The notes below the pieces were generated by a model. The model was not told the origin of the DNA. It saw only the letters and a list, made by a program, of their open reading frames with translations, and ran no database searches. Source: Pseudomonadota bacterium (GTDB lineage: Bacteria; Bdellovibrionota; Bdellovibrionia; Bdellovibrionales; JAEYZS01). From it: a stretch of 6,188 nt of DNA. The translations under genes were made by a program, and so were the position numbers. The stretch spans positions 1-6,188 of the forward strand of contig JAEYZS010000145.1 of NCBI GenBank assembly GCA_023427925.1, written 5' to 3'. Positions 5,147-6,188 of the stretch are shown piece by piece; position 1 is the stretch's first letter; each line of letters starts with the position of its first letter.

Positions 5147-6188
5147 ATGTCAGGACTACATGTAAGATTAGAACAATTCGAAGGCCCATTAGCATTGCTT
5201 CTTTACCTTATTCGTAAAGAAGAGATGGATATTTACAATATTCCCATTCACCAAATAACTCAGAAATACTTAGAACATATTCAAATTATGAAGAAGTTGG
5301 ATCTTGAGGGAGCCAGTGACTTTATCACAATGGCAGCAACTCTTATCCATATCAAATCAAAGATGCTCCTTCCTCAATACGATGCTGAGGGTGAAGAGGT
5401 TCAAGAAGATCCGCGCAAAGAACTTGTACAGAGACTTGTCGAATATCAACGTTACCAAAATGCGTCCAAGGATCTTTTGGATCGACCAATCATGAATAGA
5501 GATGTTTGGAGAAGAGGCTTTAAGGAAGATATCGTACTTGAAGAGTCTCAGGATATCGAAGTGGATGAAAGCGGCCTATTTGGCTTAATCTCAGCTTTTA
5601 GAAGCGCGTATAAAGCAGCTCAAAAGAGAGTTCACAGGGTCATGAAAAAGGGTCAATCCATTGCTTCACGAATTTTAGAGATTCGAGACTTGCTGGTTCC
5701 GGGCGAGCGAAAAATTATGGCAGATCTTATTTCCCAAGAAGAATATTCCAAGAACAAACTTCTTGTGACTTTTTTAAGTATGTTGGAATTGGCAAAGATG
5801 GGATTTGTCAGAGTTTTCCAATCGGAACCTTATGCTGATATTCATGTCGAGCCACTTAAGGTTATTGATAGAGATGTAATTGCAAGGGCCGAATCCTATG
5901 AATCGCAGGATGCAGATGCAGCTGCAAATAGAATTTTGGCGAAGGGCGAAGAGTTTATTAAAGCCGAAATCGCAGCTCGTGAAAACGAAGTGATTGAGCA
6001 GCCGGCGCAATTAGAACTTTCTTCAGAAAATATTATTGAACAATTAGAAAATCAAAAACAACAAATTGCAGTAGCGGTCGAAGAAGTAGAAGAGTCTGCT
6101 ACGGACGAGGATATTATGTCTGCAGAAAAAGAATTAGGATTAGAAGCGTTGGAAGGTGGGCTAGAGGGTGAAGTTGTATCTTCTATGG
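5147..6188 (+). CDS. scpA: Segregation and condensation protein A (ScpA), 3' end beyond the window
   Basis: ScpA is the kleisin that bridges the SMC ATPase heads and, with ScpB, forms the bacterial condensin for chromosome compaction and segregation. The frame is open from ATG 5147 to the window end (347 residues). The N-terminal kleisin motif is clear: FEGPLALLLYLIRKEEMDIYNIPI (11-34), QKYLEHI (39-45), LDLEGASDFITMAATLIHIKSKMLLP (51-76). The family usually reads GPLDLLL; here residue 16 is Ala. A middle helical region (90-115, 150-180) leads to the C-terminal winged-helix motif FLSMLELAKMGFVRVFQ (209-225) and ADIHV (230-234), where typical ScpA ends at about 240-260 residues. This protein continues for more than 100 residues as a Glu-rich, probably helical or disordered extension. 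The next in-frame upstream codons hit a stop (TAG 5138-5140), so the ATG is well bounded. scpB would be expected downstream. Confidence 0.93.
   Translation, partial: MSGLHVRLEQFEGPLALLLYLIRKEEMDIYNIPIHQITQKYLEHIQIMKKLDLEGASDFITMAATLIHIKSKMLLPQYDAEGEEVQEDPRKELVQRLVEYQRYQNASKDLLDRPIMNRDVWRRGFKEDIVLEESQDIEVDESGLFGLISAFRSAYKAAQKRVHRVMKKGQSIASRILEIRDLLVPGERKIMADLISQEEYSKNKLLVTFLSMLELAKMGFVRVFQSEPYADIHVEPLKVIDRDVIARAESYESQDADAAANRILAKGEEFIKAEIAARENEVIEQPAQLELSSENIIEQLENQKQQIAVAVEEVEESATDEDIMSAEKELGLEALEGGLEGEVVSSM

Overview
The window reads as ordinary chromosomal DNA from an AT-leaning Gram-negative bacterium. There is a lipoprotein signal, a periplasmic zinc-type system, ScpA next to peptidoglycan and membrane-protease genes, and a split (stand-alone B12 subunit) acyl-CoA mutase. 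The mix and protein style suggest a Bdellovibrio-like or deltaproteobacteria-like lineage, but this is an inference from family resemblance. Nothing in the window fixes the taxon. I see no phage, insertion sequence, CRISPR array or RNA gene.

Left half (1-2889, minus strand): one tight cluster transcribed leftwards. It begins with an acyl-CoA dehydrogenase (2889-1735). Next comes a secreted His-rich DUF2796/ZrgA-family protein (1738-1220), then an ABC ATPase (1218-535) and an FtsX/MacB-like permease (538 to beyond base 1). Two junctions are 4-base ATGA overlaps and the third gap is one base, so the four genes are almost certainly one transcript. The last three genes match the known ZrgA plus ABC transporter arrangement implicated in zinc uptake. 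Their coupling behind a branched-chain-type acyl-CoA dehydrogenase is unexpected.

Middle (2890-4256): a 174-base divergent control region with several inverted repeats separates the cluster from two plus-strand genes. These are a cobalamin-binding small subunit of a methylmalonyl-CoA-type mutase with an unusual Lys/Ser-rich tail (3064-3600) and, overlapping it by one base, an M50 site-2 intramembrane protease (3600-4256). The dehydrogenase and the mutase subunit fit one route, branched-chain amino acid breakdown through propionyl-CoA and methylmalonyl-CoA to succinyl-CoA. The mutase catalytic subunit is not in the window.

Right part (4257-6188, plus strand): an L,D-transpeptidase lipoprotein (4374-4988) lies behind a leader with a perfect 7+7 palindrome. 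After a structured 158-base spacer comes scpA (5147 to beyond the window), the kleisin of the SMC condensin. It carries a long Glu-rich C-terminal extension. A canonical Shine-Dalgarno sequence sits too far from the scpA start unless an intervening hairpin folds and brings it close.

No clearly new biological system is evident. The best leads are the scpA leader, the Lys-rich mutase subunit, the dehydrogenase-zinc transporter coupling, and the palindrome ahead of the transpeptidase gene.
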